Assembly: GCA_025454915.1 (NCBI GenBank)
Contig: JALONN010000001.1
Location: 310,001-374,000 of the forward strand
DNA from: Raineya sp.
GTDB lineage: Bacteria > Bacteroidota > Bacteroidia > Cytophagales > Thermonemataceae
Direction: 5' to 3'
DNA length: 64,000 nucleotides
Part shown: piece by piece, positions 54,107 to 62,925 of the stretch
How positions within the stretch are numbered: position 1 is the first letter of the stretch
Layout of the letters: each line of letters opens with the position of its first letter
Position numbers and translations under genes: made by a program
Notes under the pieces: generated by a model
Databases searched by the model: none
What the model saw: only the letters and a program-made list of their open reading frames with translations
Told to the model about the DNA's origin: nothing

Positions 54107-54543
54107 TGATTCAGGTAAAAAAAATTGATAATCAGATAGATACAAAATCTGCTATTGATATAAGAGAAGAAGTCTTTGTAAAAGAGCAGAAAGTGCCCAA
54201 AGAAGACGAGTACGATAACTATGAGCAGGAAAGTTATCATTTCTTGGCATATTACGAAAATACACCTTGTGGGACAGCTCGTTGGCGTTTTACAGAAAAA
54301 GGGGTTAAACTCGAAAGGTTTGCAGTCTTAAAAGAATTTAGAGATAAGAAAGTAGGTAAAGCAATTTTAGAAAATGTACTTCATGATATAAAGAATCATC
54401 CTGAAAGTCAAAATAAAGCATTATATTTGCATGCACAAATACAAGTAGTAGAGTTTTACGAAAAATTTGGCTTTCAAAAACTTGGAGAACCCTTTCAAGA
54501 GTGTGATATTTGGCACTATAAAATGCAAAAATTAGAAGATTAG
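54106..54543 (+). CDS. GNAT family N-acetyltransferase
   Basis: Acetyltransferase of 145 residues, ElaA/YjcF-like. The N-terminal IREEVFVKEQKVPKEDEYDNYE is typical of this branch. The acetyl-CoA site is in VKLERFAVLKEFRDKKVGKAIL (Q/R-x-x-G-x-A form: RDKKVGKA, about residues 84-91), and KALYLHAQIQVVEFYEKFGF is the beta5-alpha4 segment. Its ATG overlaps the ABC gene's stop. Substrate unknown. Confidence 0.93.
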   Translation: MIQVKKIDNQIDTKSAIDIREEVFVKEQKVPKEDEYDNYEQESYHFLAYYENTPCGTARWRFTEKGVKLERFAVLKEFRDKKVGKAILENVLHDIKNHPESQNKALYLHAQIQVVEFYEKFGFQKLGEPFQECDIWHYKMQKLED

Positions 54544-54561
54544 TTATTAAATAAAAGTGTT

Positions 54562-55458
54562 ATGAAAAAGTTCAGTTTATTAATTACTTGTTTTTTCGCC
54601 TCATGTTATAGCATATTTGCTCAAACAGAGTATGGAATAAAAGGAGGCTTGAATTACTCTTATATGTTAGGAGATTTTACAAAAAATTCCCTTTCTTTTA
54701 TAGATGGAGGAAAAGAGGCAAAAGCTGTGTTTATGCCTGGTTTTCATGGAGGTTTTTATGCTCGTATGCCTATTTCTGAAATCTTATATTTTCAACCAGA
54801 ATTACTAGTTTCTGAAAAAGGTGTGATGCACAAAGTTACAGATGTAACAAGAGTTGGCAATGCTAATGGTGCTGAGGAGCTTACAGTTCGTTACTTTAAT
54901 GAGTTTGTTTACACAGATGTAAATTTACTTTTAGGTGTTGGCAATGCTAATTGGCGTTTGACAGTTGGTCCTCAGATAGGCTATTTACTAGATGCTCGTA
55001 GAAGAGTAGAAAATGAAATACAAGACTTAAATACAATAGATGGAGGTAAATATAATGCAGCCTTCATAAAACAACAAATAGAAAGTCAAATCGCTTCAAT
55101 TACTGCAAATACAGGATTAACACAAGAAGAAATCCAGAACTTAGTAAATCTATCTATTGCCAACTCACAAGGGCAATACTTCTATAAAAAACGCAAACCT
55201 TCAATGGGGGTTGTATTAGGAATGGCTTATGAATTTGACTTTGGTTTGAATATTGGGATTACAGGAGAATTTCAATTTTTAAACCCTTATAAATTCAAAT
55301 TTTCAGATGAAATACAACGTCAAATTGATAATGACCCAAATACTGTCATAATAAAAGCAGGTAATCAACAATTATTCAATACTGTTAACTTCCAATTATC
55401 AGTAGGTTATACTTTAAAACCTCATAAAATTTATAAACTATCACACAGAAGAAGATAA
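54562..55458 (+). CDS. PorT-like outer membrane beta-barrel protein
   Basis: Exported protein of 298 residues; signal peptide MKKFSLLITCFFASCYSIFAQ. It has the EYGIKGGLNYSYMLGDF start, FMPGFHGGFYARMPISEILYF and QPELLVSEKG typical of PorT-type (PF13568-like) barrels. A helical insert at about 155-215 (FIKQQIESQIASITANTGL...EIQNLVNLSIANSQ) is unusual. The barrel resumes with GVVLGMAYEFDFGLNIGITG. It follows the GNAT gene by 18 bases. Confidence 0.85.
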   Translation: MKKFSLLITCFFASCYSIFAQTEYGIKGGLNYSYMLGDFTKNSLSFIDGGKEAKAVFMPGFHGGFYARMPISEILYFQPELLVSEKGVMHKVTDVTRVGNANGAEELTVRYFNEFVYTDVNLLLGVGNANWRLTVGPQIGYLLDARRRVENEIQDLNTIDGGKYNAAFIKQQIESQIASITANTGLTQEEIQNLVNLSIANSQGQYFYKKRKPSMGVVLGMAYEFDFGLNIGITGEFQFLNPYKFKFSDEIQRQIDNDPNTVIIKAGNQQLFNTVNFQLSVGYTLKPHKIYKLSHRRR

Positions 55459-55486
55459 TATTTAGAAAAATCTATTTAAGCATATC

Positions 55487-55522
55487 AAACTTCACTTAAA
55501 ATATTTTAGGTGAAGTTTTTTT
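55487..55522 (+). terminator. Terminator after the PorT-like gene
   Basis: AACTTCAC (55488-55495) pairs with GTGAAGTT (55510-55517), with additional A/T pairs inside, and is followed by T residues. Confidence 0.8.
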
Positions 55523-55541
55523 ATAAAATAATTGCATTTTG

Positions 55542-55572
55542 TTTGAATTACTTTTGTAATTTTTTTACTTTG
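55542..55572 (+). promoter_or_regulatory. Bacteroidota-type promoter of the winged-helix gene
   Basis: TTTG (55542-55545), a 19-base spacer and TTACTTTG (55565-55572), which differs from TAnnTTTG at one position. The ATG is 32 bases downstream. Confidence 0.5.
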
Positions 55573-55604
55573 CAATCAAAAGTGAATATAACACCTTACT
55601 GAAA

Positions 55605-55907
55605 ATGAAAGAACTACTAAAACAAATTAACAAATCGTTCGATAACAAGATACGACTCGCTATCATGGCTGTATTGGTTCAGAAAAAATCAGCTACTTTT
55701 AATGAACTCAAAAAAACTTTAGGAACAACAGACGGTAACTTATCAAGCAATGCCACTGTATTAGAAGAAAACCAATACATAGAGGTAAAAAAGCAGTTTA
55801 TCAAGAAGAAATCGAATACTTCTTATCACATCACAGAGCAAGGAAAGCTTTCTTTCAAGCTACACGTAGAGGCTCTCAACAAAATTATTCAAGGGCATAT
55901 CAAGTGA
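55605..55907 (+). CDS. Winged-helix DNA-binding protein (HTH_34 type)
   Basis: Small transcriptional regulator of 100 residues. It is nearly all one winged-helix domain: FDNKIRLAIMAVLVQKKSAT, FNELKKTLGTTDGNLSSNAT (recognition region) and the wing KKSNTSYHITEQGKLSFKLH. The HTH_34 group resembles MarR/ArsR regulators; no ligand-binding Cys or metal site is seen. It overlaps the next gene by four bases, so both are made together. Confidence 0.9.
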   Translation: MKELLKQINKSFDNKIRLAIMAVLVQKKSATFNELKKTLGTTDGNLSSNATVLEENQYIEVKKQFIKKKSNTSYHITEQGKLSFKLHVEALNKIIQGHIK

Positions 55908-56347
55908 TACAGGGGCTCAACATACCACAATATGAGCATCAGTTTAAAAAAGTAGCTGAAAAGCTGTATATTTATGATATTATTCGAAAAAAATACATTT
56001 TGCTCAGCCCCGAAGAGTGGGTTAGGCAACAATGGATACGCTGGCTTATAGAAGAATATCAGTATCCTAAAAATTTAATGCAAGTAGAAAGGGGACATCA
56101 TTACCAAAACAGACAAAAAAGAACAGATTTGGTAATATATGATCGCCAAGGCATGCCTTTTATGCTCCTTGAGTGTAAAGCTATGAGTGTAACCATTTCT
56201 GAAAAAACACTTGAACAAGCAGCAATCTATAATAAAACGCTCCAAGCTAAATATGTGACCGTTACAAACGGACTTTGCTATGCAGTTTGTTTGGTGAATG
56301 AGGGAAAATTATTATTTTTAGAACAAATTCCAAATATTGAGCAATGA
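55904..56347 (+). CDS. PD-(D/E)XK nuclease-like protein (type I restriction HsdR N-terminal domain)
   Basis: Protein of 147 residues; GTG start at 55904, with LNIPQYEHQFKK following as in the family. The nuclease-like core is intact: Glu62 (MQVER), Asp75 (KRTDLVIYD), then Glu90-x-Lys92 (LLECKA). EEWVRQQWIRWLIEEYQYP before it and TNGLCYAVCLVNE after it are family features. It lacks helicase or specificity parts, so it is not a restriction enzyme on its own. In other Bacteroidota this protein stands near holA; here it pairs with a winged-helix gene. Function unproven. Confidence 0.88.
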   Translation: MIQGLNIPQYEHQFKKVAEKLYIYDIIRKKYILLSPEEWVRQQWIRWLIEEYQYPKNLMQVERGHHYQNRQKRTDLVIYDRQGMPFMLLECKAMSVTISEKTLEQAAIYNKTLQAKYVTVTNGLCYAVCLVNEGKLLFLEQIPNIEQ

Positions 56348-56387
56348 GCATTGTTCGGTGTCCAATGTGCAATGATAAATAAAAACT

Positions 56388-59264
56388 ATGTTTCGTTTTT
56401 TTAGAAATCTAAATTTAAGTGCCAAGTTCCTAGTTTTCACAACTTTGGTACTCTTAATTATTTTTGGGGGGCTTGCATTATGGATTTACTCCAGCGATAA
56501 AGAAGTTGCTATTGAGCAAGCGGATAATCGTATGTACAGTCAATTAGAAGACCTCAACACTTTGTTGGAATTGGAATACAAAGCCAAACAAACAGAAGTT
56601 GATAAGGCTTTGAAAATATCATCAAATTTGATAAAGGGCTTTGGTGAAATAAGCGAAATAGATGAAAAAGTGCAGATGGTTGCTATTAACCAAACAACAA
56701 AAAATCAGAAAATTGTAGATATAAAAAAATGGTTAGTGGATAATACTGTTTTACAGGAAAATACGAAAATCGTTGATAGTATCAAGACACTCACAGGTAG
56801 TGAAACAGCCATTTTCCAAAAAATAGCAGACGGATACTTGCGAATAGCCACAACTGAAATAAATCCAACGAATGGAAAACGTTTTGAAGGTTTATACATC
56901 TCGTCGGGTTCAACTATCATTCAAACAATTGAAAGAGGACAAACTTATCGAGGCAGAGTATATTTCAATAACGAATATTTTATTGTAGCCTATGAACCTA
57001 TTCGTATTGATAATGAAATTAAGGGGATGATTTACACAGGAGTACGAGAAAAAGATGTAGTGTACCTTCGTAAAAAATTTAAAGAGAAAAAATATTATAC
57101 ATCAGGCTATCCATTTGCGATGTCCTTTACAGGAGATTATGTGATACACCCTATATATGAAGGGAAAGTAGCTGAAAAGAAATTTATTGAATATGCCCAG
57201 AAAAATAAAAGGGGAAAGTATAGATATAAATTCCCTGATACTGAAGATGGCGTTTGGAAATGGACATATTTTACTTATTATGAGCCTTTTGAGTTAATCG
57301 TAGGGGCTACCATAGACGAAGCACAGCTCTTAGACAATGCCCTTAATAATGTTCGAAATACATTGTTGGTGGGCTTTGTGATAGCTCTCTTTGTTTATTT
57401 AATAGGAATCGGTGTTATTGTAAATTATATTACAAGGGCAATTAATAAAATTGTTGAAAAATTAAAAGCCATGACCGAAGGCAGGAGAAGTGATAAAATA
57501 GATATCAACACCAATGATGAGATGGGGGCTATGGCAGATTCATTAAATAAACTTATAGATGGTTTAGAGAGCTATAAGGTTTTTGCTCAGAACATTGGAA
57601 AAGGGAATTTGCAGGCTTCTTTCGAACCTCTCAGTCAAGAGGATGAACTGGGTAATTCGTTACTAGAAATGAGAGACAGTCTTCAAAATGTTGCACAAAA
57701 AGAACAAAAAGAAAAATGGCTTACAGAAGGATTTACACAGTTTGCAGACGTACTGAGAAAAAATAATGATAATATTCAGGCTTTATGCTTGGATATTATT
57801 ACAAACCTTGTGAAAAAACTCAATGCTAATCAGGGAGGTATTTTCTTGTTGAAAAACGATAATCCACAAGGAACTGATGAAGGTTATCTAGAAATGGAAG
57901 CTTGTTATGCTTATGATAGACAAAAAATCATGAAGAAACAAGTAAAAATAGGAGAGGGTTTGTTGGGGCAATCTTTTCAAGAGGCAGATACACTCAATAT
58001 TCGTGAAATTCCACAAGATTATATACACATTACATCAGGTTTAGGCGAAGCCAATCCTTCTAATATTCTAATAGTACCTCTCAAAACCAATGAAAATACA
58101 TTGGGTGTTATAGAACTTGCTTCTTTCGATTTTTTTGATGATTTAAGTGTCGAGTTCCTTGAAAAGGTTTCAGAAAGTATTGCCATTACACTCTTTACTG
58201 TAAACAACAACCTTCAAACAAAAAATCTTTTGAAAGAATCTCGTGAGCTTACTCAACAGATGAGAGAGAAAGAAGAAGAAATGAGACAGAATATGGAGGA
58301 ACTCGAAGCCACTCAGGAAGAGATGAGTAGAGGAGATAAAGAAACAAAAAGAGTATTGCTTGAAGCTAAAAATCAGAAAGAAATGATGGATGCTCTTATC
58401 AACAATACAGACGATTTTATCATTGCCTTAGATAAGGATTATAAAATTACGATTTATAATGATATAGCTAAAAACTGGTATCAAGAAAAAACATACAATA
58501 GGCTCACTATTGGAGTAAACCTGTTAAGTATTATGCCATTAGAACAAAGAGAAAGCTTCAAAGAAAACTATAGCAGGGCATTACTTGGGGAACGTTTTAT
58601 CATAGAAGAAAAAATAGATGGGGAAATCTATGAATACAGATACAATCCCATCCAAGATGAACAAGGAAAAGCAGCAGGAGTCTCAATTTTTCGAAGAAAT
58701 ATTACAGAAAGAAAGCAAACAGAGCAGGCAAACAGAATGACAATACTCGAATTGCAAGAAAGTGAAGACCAAGTACGCCAAAACCTCAAGCAATTGCAAG
58801 ATTCTCAGGATGATGTGAGAAGAAAACTTTTTGCTTTAGAACAATACGATAAAGCTATCTTAGAAAGTAATTTTGTAAAAGTAGAATTGAGTCTGGATGG
58901 TTTCATTATCAATGCTAATCCAACATTTTGTAATCTTTTACAATACGAAATACAAGAAATAGTAGGAAAACCACACAAAAGCTTTTTGGATGAAGAAACA
59001 GCAAACTCTCCAGAATACTTAAACTTTTGGCGTAATCTGAGAGTAGGCATTGCTCAAACTGGTGAACAAAAACGTTTAGATAAATATGGACAAACGATAT
59101 GGTTCTGGGCAACCTACTCACCTGTTAAAAACAGAGAAGGGAAGGTGACAAGTATTATTAAACTTGCTACCGATATGACTGCTTATAAATTACAAGAACA
59201 AACCTTGCAAATTAAGCTCGAAAAACTCCAAAAGGAAATTGATAAATTGAAGGAAAATAAATAA
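56388..59264 (+). CDS. Membrane receptor with Cache, HAMP, GAF and PAS domains and no visible output domain
   Basis: Sensor protein of 958 residues. TM1 is at about 14-36; a Cache-type periplasmic domain follows (about 40-320; QTYRGRVYFNNEYFIVAYEP, GMIYTGVRE). TM2 is at about 323-346, then HAMP (about 347-400) and a second helical linker. A GAF domain lies at about 455-605 (GGIFLLKNDN, GEGLLGQSF, ILIVPLKTN). A coiled coil (MRQNMEELEATQEEM, about 625-650), a PAS (about 660-780) and a second PAS (about 815-945, ending AYKLQEQTLQ) follow. There is no His kinase, GGDEF or methyl-accepting domain. It may signal through a partner protein. Confidence 0.85.
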   Translation: MFRFFRNLNLSAKFLVFTTLVLLIIFGGLALWIYSSDKEVAIEQADNRMYSQLEDLNTLLELEYKAKQTEVDKALKISSNLIKGFGEISEIDEKVQMVAINQTTKNQKIVDIKKWLVDNTVLQENTKIVDSIKTLTGSETAIFQKIADGYLRIATTEINPTNGKRFEGLYISSGSTIIQTIERGQTYRGRVYFNNEYFIVAYEPIRIDNEIKGMIYTGVREKDVVYLRKKFKEKKYYTSGYPFAMSFTGDYVIHPIYEGKVAEKKFIEYAQKNKRGKYRYKFPDTEDGVWKWTYFTYYEPFELIVGATIDEAQLLDNALNNVRNTLLVGFVIALFVYLIGIGVIVNYITRAINKIVEKLKAMTEGRRSDKIDINTNDEMGAMADSLNKLIDGLESYKVFAQNIGKGNLQASFEPLSQEDELGNSLLEMRDSLQNVAQKEQKEKWLTEGFTQFADVLRKNNDNIQALCLDIITNLVKKLNANQGGIFLLKNDNPQGTDEGYLEMEACYAYDRQKIMKKQVKIGEGLLGQSFQEADTLNIREIPQDYIHITSGLGEANPSNILIVPLKTNENTLGVIELASFDFFDDLSVEFLEKVSESIAITLFTVNNNLQTKNLLKESRELTQQMREKEEEMRQNMEELEATQEEMSRGDKETKRVLLEAKNQKEMMDALINNTDDFIIALDKDYKITIYNDIAKNWYQEKTYNRLTIGVNLLSIMPLEQRESFKENYSRALLGERFIIEEKIDGEIYEYRYNPIQDEQGKAAGVSIFRRNITERKQTEQANRMTILELQESEDQVRQNLKQLQDSQDDVRRKLFALEQYDKAILESNFVKVELSLDGFIINANPTFCNLLQYEIQEIVGKPHKSFLDEETANSPEYLNFWRNLRVGIAQTGEQKRLDKYGQTIWFWATYSPVKNREGKVTSIIKLATDMTAYKLQEQTLQIKLEKLQKEIDKLKENK

Positions 59265-59276
59265 GCTATTTTTTGA

Positions 59277-60290
59277 ATGTTAGTAAATCAGAATATTTCT
59301 CTAAAACCTTATCATACATTTGGTATAGATGTTAAAACAAAATATTTCGTAGAAGTTCATCATATTAAAGAAATTGAGGAGGCTTTAGCTTTCCAAAAAC
59401 AAAATCATCTGGAATTATTAATTTTAGGAGGAGGAAGTAATTTACTTTTCACCAAGGATTTTGATGGAATAGTAATGAAGATAGCTTTAAAAGGCATAGC
59501 AAAAATAAAAGAAGATGAGGATTTTGTTTGGGTAAAAGCAGCAGCAGGAGAAAATTGGCATGAATTTGTACTCTTTTGCATAGAAAATGGCTGGGGAGGA
59601 GTAGAAAACTTATCACTTATTCCTGGTACTGTTGGGGCAGCTCCTATGCAAAATATTGGAGCTTATGGCGTGGAAATCAAAGAAATATTTGATTATTTAG
59701 AAGCTTATCATTTGCAAAGCAATGAAATACAATGTTTTACTAACAAACAGTGTAAGTTTGGTTATAGAGAAAGTATATTTAAAAATGAGGTAAAAGGTCA
59801 GTATTTAATTACATCTGTTGTTTTCAAACTTTCTAAAAAACATACGCTGAATATTTCTTATGGAGATATTCAGCAAATATTGACAAAAAATAATGAAGAG
59901 CCTTCCATCAACAATATTAGCCAAGCAGTTATTGAAATTAGAAGCAGTAAACTACCCAACCCTAAAGAAATAGGAAATGCAGGTAGTTTTTTTAAAAATC
60001 CTTTTGTAGAAAAAATACATTTTGAAAAGCTTAAAAGTCTATACCCTCAAATGCCTGTTTACCCTGTAAATGAAGAACTTGTAAAAGTACCTGCTGGCTG
60101 GCTGATTGAACAATGTGGTTGGAAAGGATATAAAAACGGTGATGCAGGTGTACATGCTAAACAAGCTTTGGTACTTGTCAATTATGGTAGTGCAACAGGT
60201 AAGGAAATCAGAGATTTATCTGAAGAAATCAAACACTCTGTGTTGAAAAAATTTGGCATAGCCTTACACACAGAAGTCAATATTGTATAA
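59277..60290 (+). CDS. murB: UDP-N-acetylenolpyruvoylglucosamine reductase
   Basis: FAD enzyme that makes UDP-MurNAc for peptidoglycan. At 337 residues it is the longer type I form. The FAD motif is LLILGGGSNLLFTKDF (about 44-59), with LSLIPGTVGAAPMQNIGAYG at about 117-136. The catalytic Ser and neighbours are in NAGSFFKNPF, and the C-terminal Glu is in HTEVNIV. FGYRESIFK includes the conserved Tyr and Arg. It follows the sensor gene by 12 bases and precedes a histidine kinase by 33. Confidence 0.97.
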   Translation: MLVNQNISLKPYHTFGIDVKTKYFVEVHHIKEIEEALAFQKQNHLELLILGGGSNLLFTKDFDGIVMKIALKGIAKIKEDEDFVWVKAAAGENWHEFVLFCIENGWGGVENLSLIPGTVGAAPMQNIGAYGVEIKEIFDYLEAYHLQSNEIQCFTNKQCKFGYRESIFKNEVKGQYLITSVVFKLSKKHTLNISYGDIQQILTKNNEEPSINNISQAVIEIRSSKLPNPKEIGNAGSFFKNPFVEKIHFEKLKSLYPQMPVYPVNEELVKVPAGWLIEQCGWKGYKNGDAGVHAKQALVLVNYGSATGKEIRDLSEEIKHSVLKKFGIALHTEVNIV

Positions 60291-60323
60291 TTTTAAGGTA
60301 TAAACCTCATTTTACGAACTTCA

Positions 60324-61493
60324 ATGAATTTATATCAAAATAAATTTGAGTTTAAAATAGTCATTGTTGTAATAGCTCTTTTTATAGGCTTTGCATCTTT
60401 ATATTATACCAATGTACTTGTTCAAAAATTGGTAGCCAGAGAAAAAGAACAAATTAGTTTGTTTGGACAAGCTCTTCGTTATACGCTTGATAGAGAAAAC
60501 GAACAACCTATTACATTTATATTCAGAGAAATAGTAAGAGCTAATAATTCCATCCCAACTATTGTGACAGATGAAAATGATAATATTCTCATTGATAGAA
60601 ATATTGATTTAACAGGATTAAATGAAGAGAAAAAACAACTGATTTTAGAAAAAGAACTCCTGAAAATGAAGGAAGAATTTCCTCCCATTAAAATAGATAT
60701 TGGTGGAAATAGATATAATTTACTTTATTACAGAAGCTCTGACTTAATCTATCAGCTTAAATACTACCCTTATGCACAACTTACAGTAATAGCTATTTTT
60801 GGACTACTCACTTATATGGCTTTTAGCTATTCTAGAAAAGCTGAACAAAACAGGGTATGGGTAGGGCTTGCCAAAGAAACAGCACACCAATTAGGAACGC
60901 CTATATCTTCTCTGATGGCTTGGGCTGAGTATCTGAAAACAGAAAAACGCTGGAGTGAGGAGGTGCTAGAAGAAATTGAAAAAGATGTTTATCGTTTAGA
61001 AATGATAGCAGCCAGATTTTCGAATATTGGCTCACAGACAGCTCTTGTTCCAGAGAATATTGCAGTAGTTTTACAAGAAATTATAGATTATTTACGTCCT
61101 CGAATTTCACCAAAAGTTGGGGTAGAAATATTAAATTATTTGCCCACCCAAACAGAAGTAAAAATCAATCGTTATTTATTTGAATGGGTCATAGAGAATC
61201 TTATCAAAAATGCAGTAGATGCTATGAGTGGAGCAGGTAAAATACAAATAGAAATGCGTCTTTCTGCAAAAGAAAAAGACTTGTTTATTGATATAGCAGA
61301 TACAGGTAAAGGAATTCCAGCAACAAAAATTAAAAGAGTGTTTGCAGCTGGTTTTACAACCAAAAAACGGGGCTGGGGCTTAGGACTTACACTTGCCAAA
61401 CGCATTATAGAAGAATATCACAAAGGGAAAATCTTTGTGAAATCTTCTGAAATTGATAAAGGAACAAAATTTAGGATTATTTTACATCAGTAA
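60324..61493 (+). CDS. Orphan sensor histidine kinase
   Basis: Membrane sensor of 389 residues. TM1 lies at about 11-31 and TM2 at about 152-169, with a short periplasmic domain between. The phosphoacceptor is His188 in KETAHQLGTPISSLM. The ATPase domain (about 280-389) has NLIKNAVDAM, DIADTGKGI and a G2-like KKRGWGLGLTLAKRI. No response regulator is adjacent. It is probably co-transcribed with murB, so a cell-wall signal is possible but not shown. Confidence 0.93.
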   Translation: MNLYQNKFEFKIVIVVIALFIGFASLYYTNVLVQKLVAREKEQISLFGQALRYTLDRENEQPITFIFREIVRANNSIPTIVTDENDNILIDRNIDLTGLNEEKKQLILEKELLKMKEEFPPIKIDIGGNRYNLLYYRSSDLIYQLKYYPYAQLTVIAIFGLLTYMAFSYSRKAEQNRVWVGLAKETAHQLGTPISSLMAWAEYLKTEKRWSEEVLEEIEKDVYRLEMIAARFSNIGSQTALVPENIAVVLQEIIDYLRPRISPKVGVEILNYLPTQTEVKINRYLFEWVIENLIKNAVDAMSGAGKIQIEMRLSAKEKDLFIDIADTGKGIPATKIKRVFAAGFTTKKRGWGLGLTLAKRIIEEYHKGKIFVKSSEIDKGTKFRIILHQ

Positions 61494-61505
61494 AATAATG
61501 TAGCT

Positions 61506-61895
61506 ATGGAAAAATTCATCATAGGAGAAAATGACTTTGGTGTTGGAAAAATTTCATACAAAGTGAATTGGGATAAAGATACCATTGATTTAACTATAGA
61601 AGGTAATACAGTAATATTTGAGCAATTATCTGAAAGTAAAGCATGGAATTGGGCATTGTATCCTCCTAAAATTTATTTCAGAAATGTTTCTTTTGAATTT
61701 CAAAATGCAACAATATCTATAATAATTGATGAACAGATGCTTGATGAATATGATATTGCATTGTATTTTTTAGAACACAATGATATTGAAGGTATATTGA
61801 CAATAGACGAAGATAATATTTTTAGTTTAGAAGGATTTACATACATTTCAGGGGAAAAAATGAACCTAGAAATGGAAGTGAAACTAATCAAATAG
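61506..61895 (+). CDS. Hypothetical acidic protein
   Basis: Unrecognised 129-residue cytosolic protein. It looks all beta (FIIGENDFGVGKISYKVNW, FEFQNATISIIIDEQML) and is acidic, with a charged stretch ILTIDEDNIFSLEGF. It begins 13 bases after the kinase gene and may be in the same transcript. No family is recognised. Confidence 0.68.
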   Translation: MEKFIIGENDFGVGKISYKVNWDKDTIDLTIEGNTVIFEQLSESKAWNWALYPPKIYFRNVSFEFQNATISIIIDEQMLDEYDIALYFLEHNDIEGILTIDEDNIFSLEGFTYISGEKMNLEMEVKLIK

Positions 61896-61991
61896 AATAT
61901 TGTACTTTTAAAGAAAAAATCTGTTTCAACAACATTTTAAACCCTAATACGTTATATATTTTAAATGTTTAAACATCAAACAAAACAAACC

Positions 61992-62837
61992 ATGAAGTAT
62001 TTATTTTCTACTTTATTTTTTTTAACAACGCTTTTATCAGTTGCTCAAGATTTACCGCAGGCAAGCCCTATTTCAAAATTGGAGCAACGTATTGGACTAA
62101 CAGATGTAACAATTAAATATTCACGTCCAGGTACTAAAGGACGTAAAATATGGGGAGATGTGGTACCTTATAAGGCTGTTTGGCGTACTGGTGCAAATGC
62201 TTGTACTGTTATTTCATTTTCTGATAATGTGAGTATTAATAGCCAAACTGTGCCAGCAGGAGAATATTCGTTATTTGTAATTCCAACAGAAACAGACTGG
62301 ACAGTCATCCTCAACAAAAATACAAAACTTTGGGGTAGTGATGGTTACAAGCAAGAGGAAGATGTGATACGTTTCACAGTAAAACCTGATATGAATGCAA
62401 CTTTTGTTGAAACAATGCTTTTTGCATTTGATAATATTAAAATTGACGGAGCAGACTTAAGCCTTATGTGGGAAAAAATGAAACTCACTTTTAGAATTAA
62501 TATTGATACCGATACCAAAGCAATTGGCAATATTAAAAAGGCTGTTGCAGAGGCAGAAAATACTTATCGTACTTATAATGCCTCAGCAACATATTTGTTA
62601 GATGCTAACAAAGATTTACCTCAGGCTTTGGATTGGGCTAAAAGATCAGTGGCTATGCAAGAAAAATTCTGGAATGTTTATACACTTTCAAGAGCTTATG
62701 CAGCCAATAATATGTACAAAGATGCCATTCTAGCTGCTGAAAAATCACTCAAATTAGCCCAAGAAAGCAAGCAAGAGGCTTATATCAAGCTTAATCAGAA
62801 GAATATTGAAGAGTGGAAGAAAAAGAAAACAAAATAA
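61992..62837 (+). CDS. Secreted DUF2911 protein
   Basis: Exported protein of 281 residues; start ATG 61992 (MKYLFSTLFFLTTLLSVAQ), since nine more residues from 61965 precede the signal core. DUF2911 covers about 20-165, with ISKLEQRIGLTDVTIKYSRP, GRKIWGDVVPYKAVWRTGAN and VPAGEYSLFVIPTETDWTV. The C-terminal part (about 185-280) resembles TPR helices (QALDWAKRSVAMQEKFWNVY). Common in Bacteroidota but uncharacterised. Confidence 0.88.
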   Translation: MKYLFSTLFFLTTLLSVAQDLPQASPISKLEQRIGLTDVTIKYSRPGTKGRKIWGDVVPYKAVWRTGANACTVISFSDNVSINSQTVPAGEYSLFVIPTETDWTVILNKNTKLWGSDGYKQEEDVIRFTVKPDMNATFVETMLFAFDNIKIDGADLSLMWEKMKLTFRINIDTDTKAIGNIKKAVAEAENTYRTYNASATYLLDANKDLPQALDWAKRSVAMQEKFWNVYTLSRAYAANNMYKDAILAAEKSLKLAQESKQEAYIKLNQKNIEEWKKKKTK

Positions 62838-62925
62838 TAGATAGAAACCTTATTTGTTTTCATATTGTGGATAGTTTTAGGAGATGACAATAGAAAAGAG
62901 CATACTGAAAATATACTTGTGAATA

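Noticed and set aside
55904..56347. Restriction-modification system
   Set aside because: The HsdR-like part is only the nuclease-like N-terminal domain, with no helicase, HsdM or HsdS.
56338..56387. Repeat-like ATTGAGCAATGAGCATTG stretch between the nuclease-like gene and the receptor gene
   Set aside because: It is under 50 bases, has no clear arms or copies in the window and looks like low-complexity drift.
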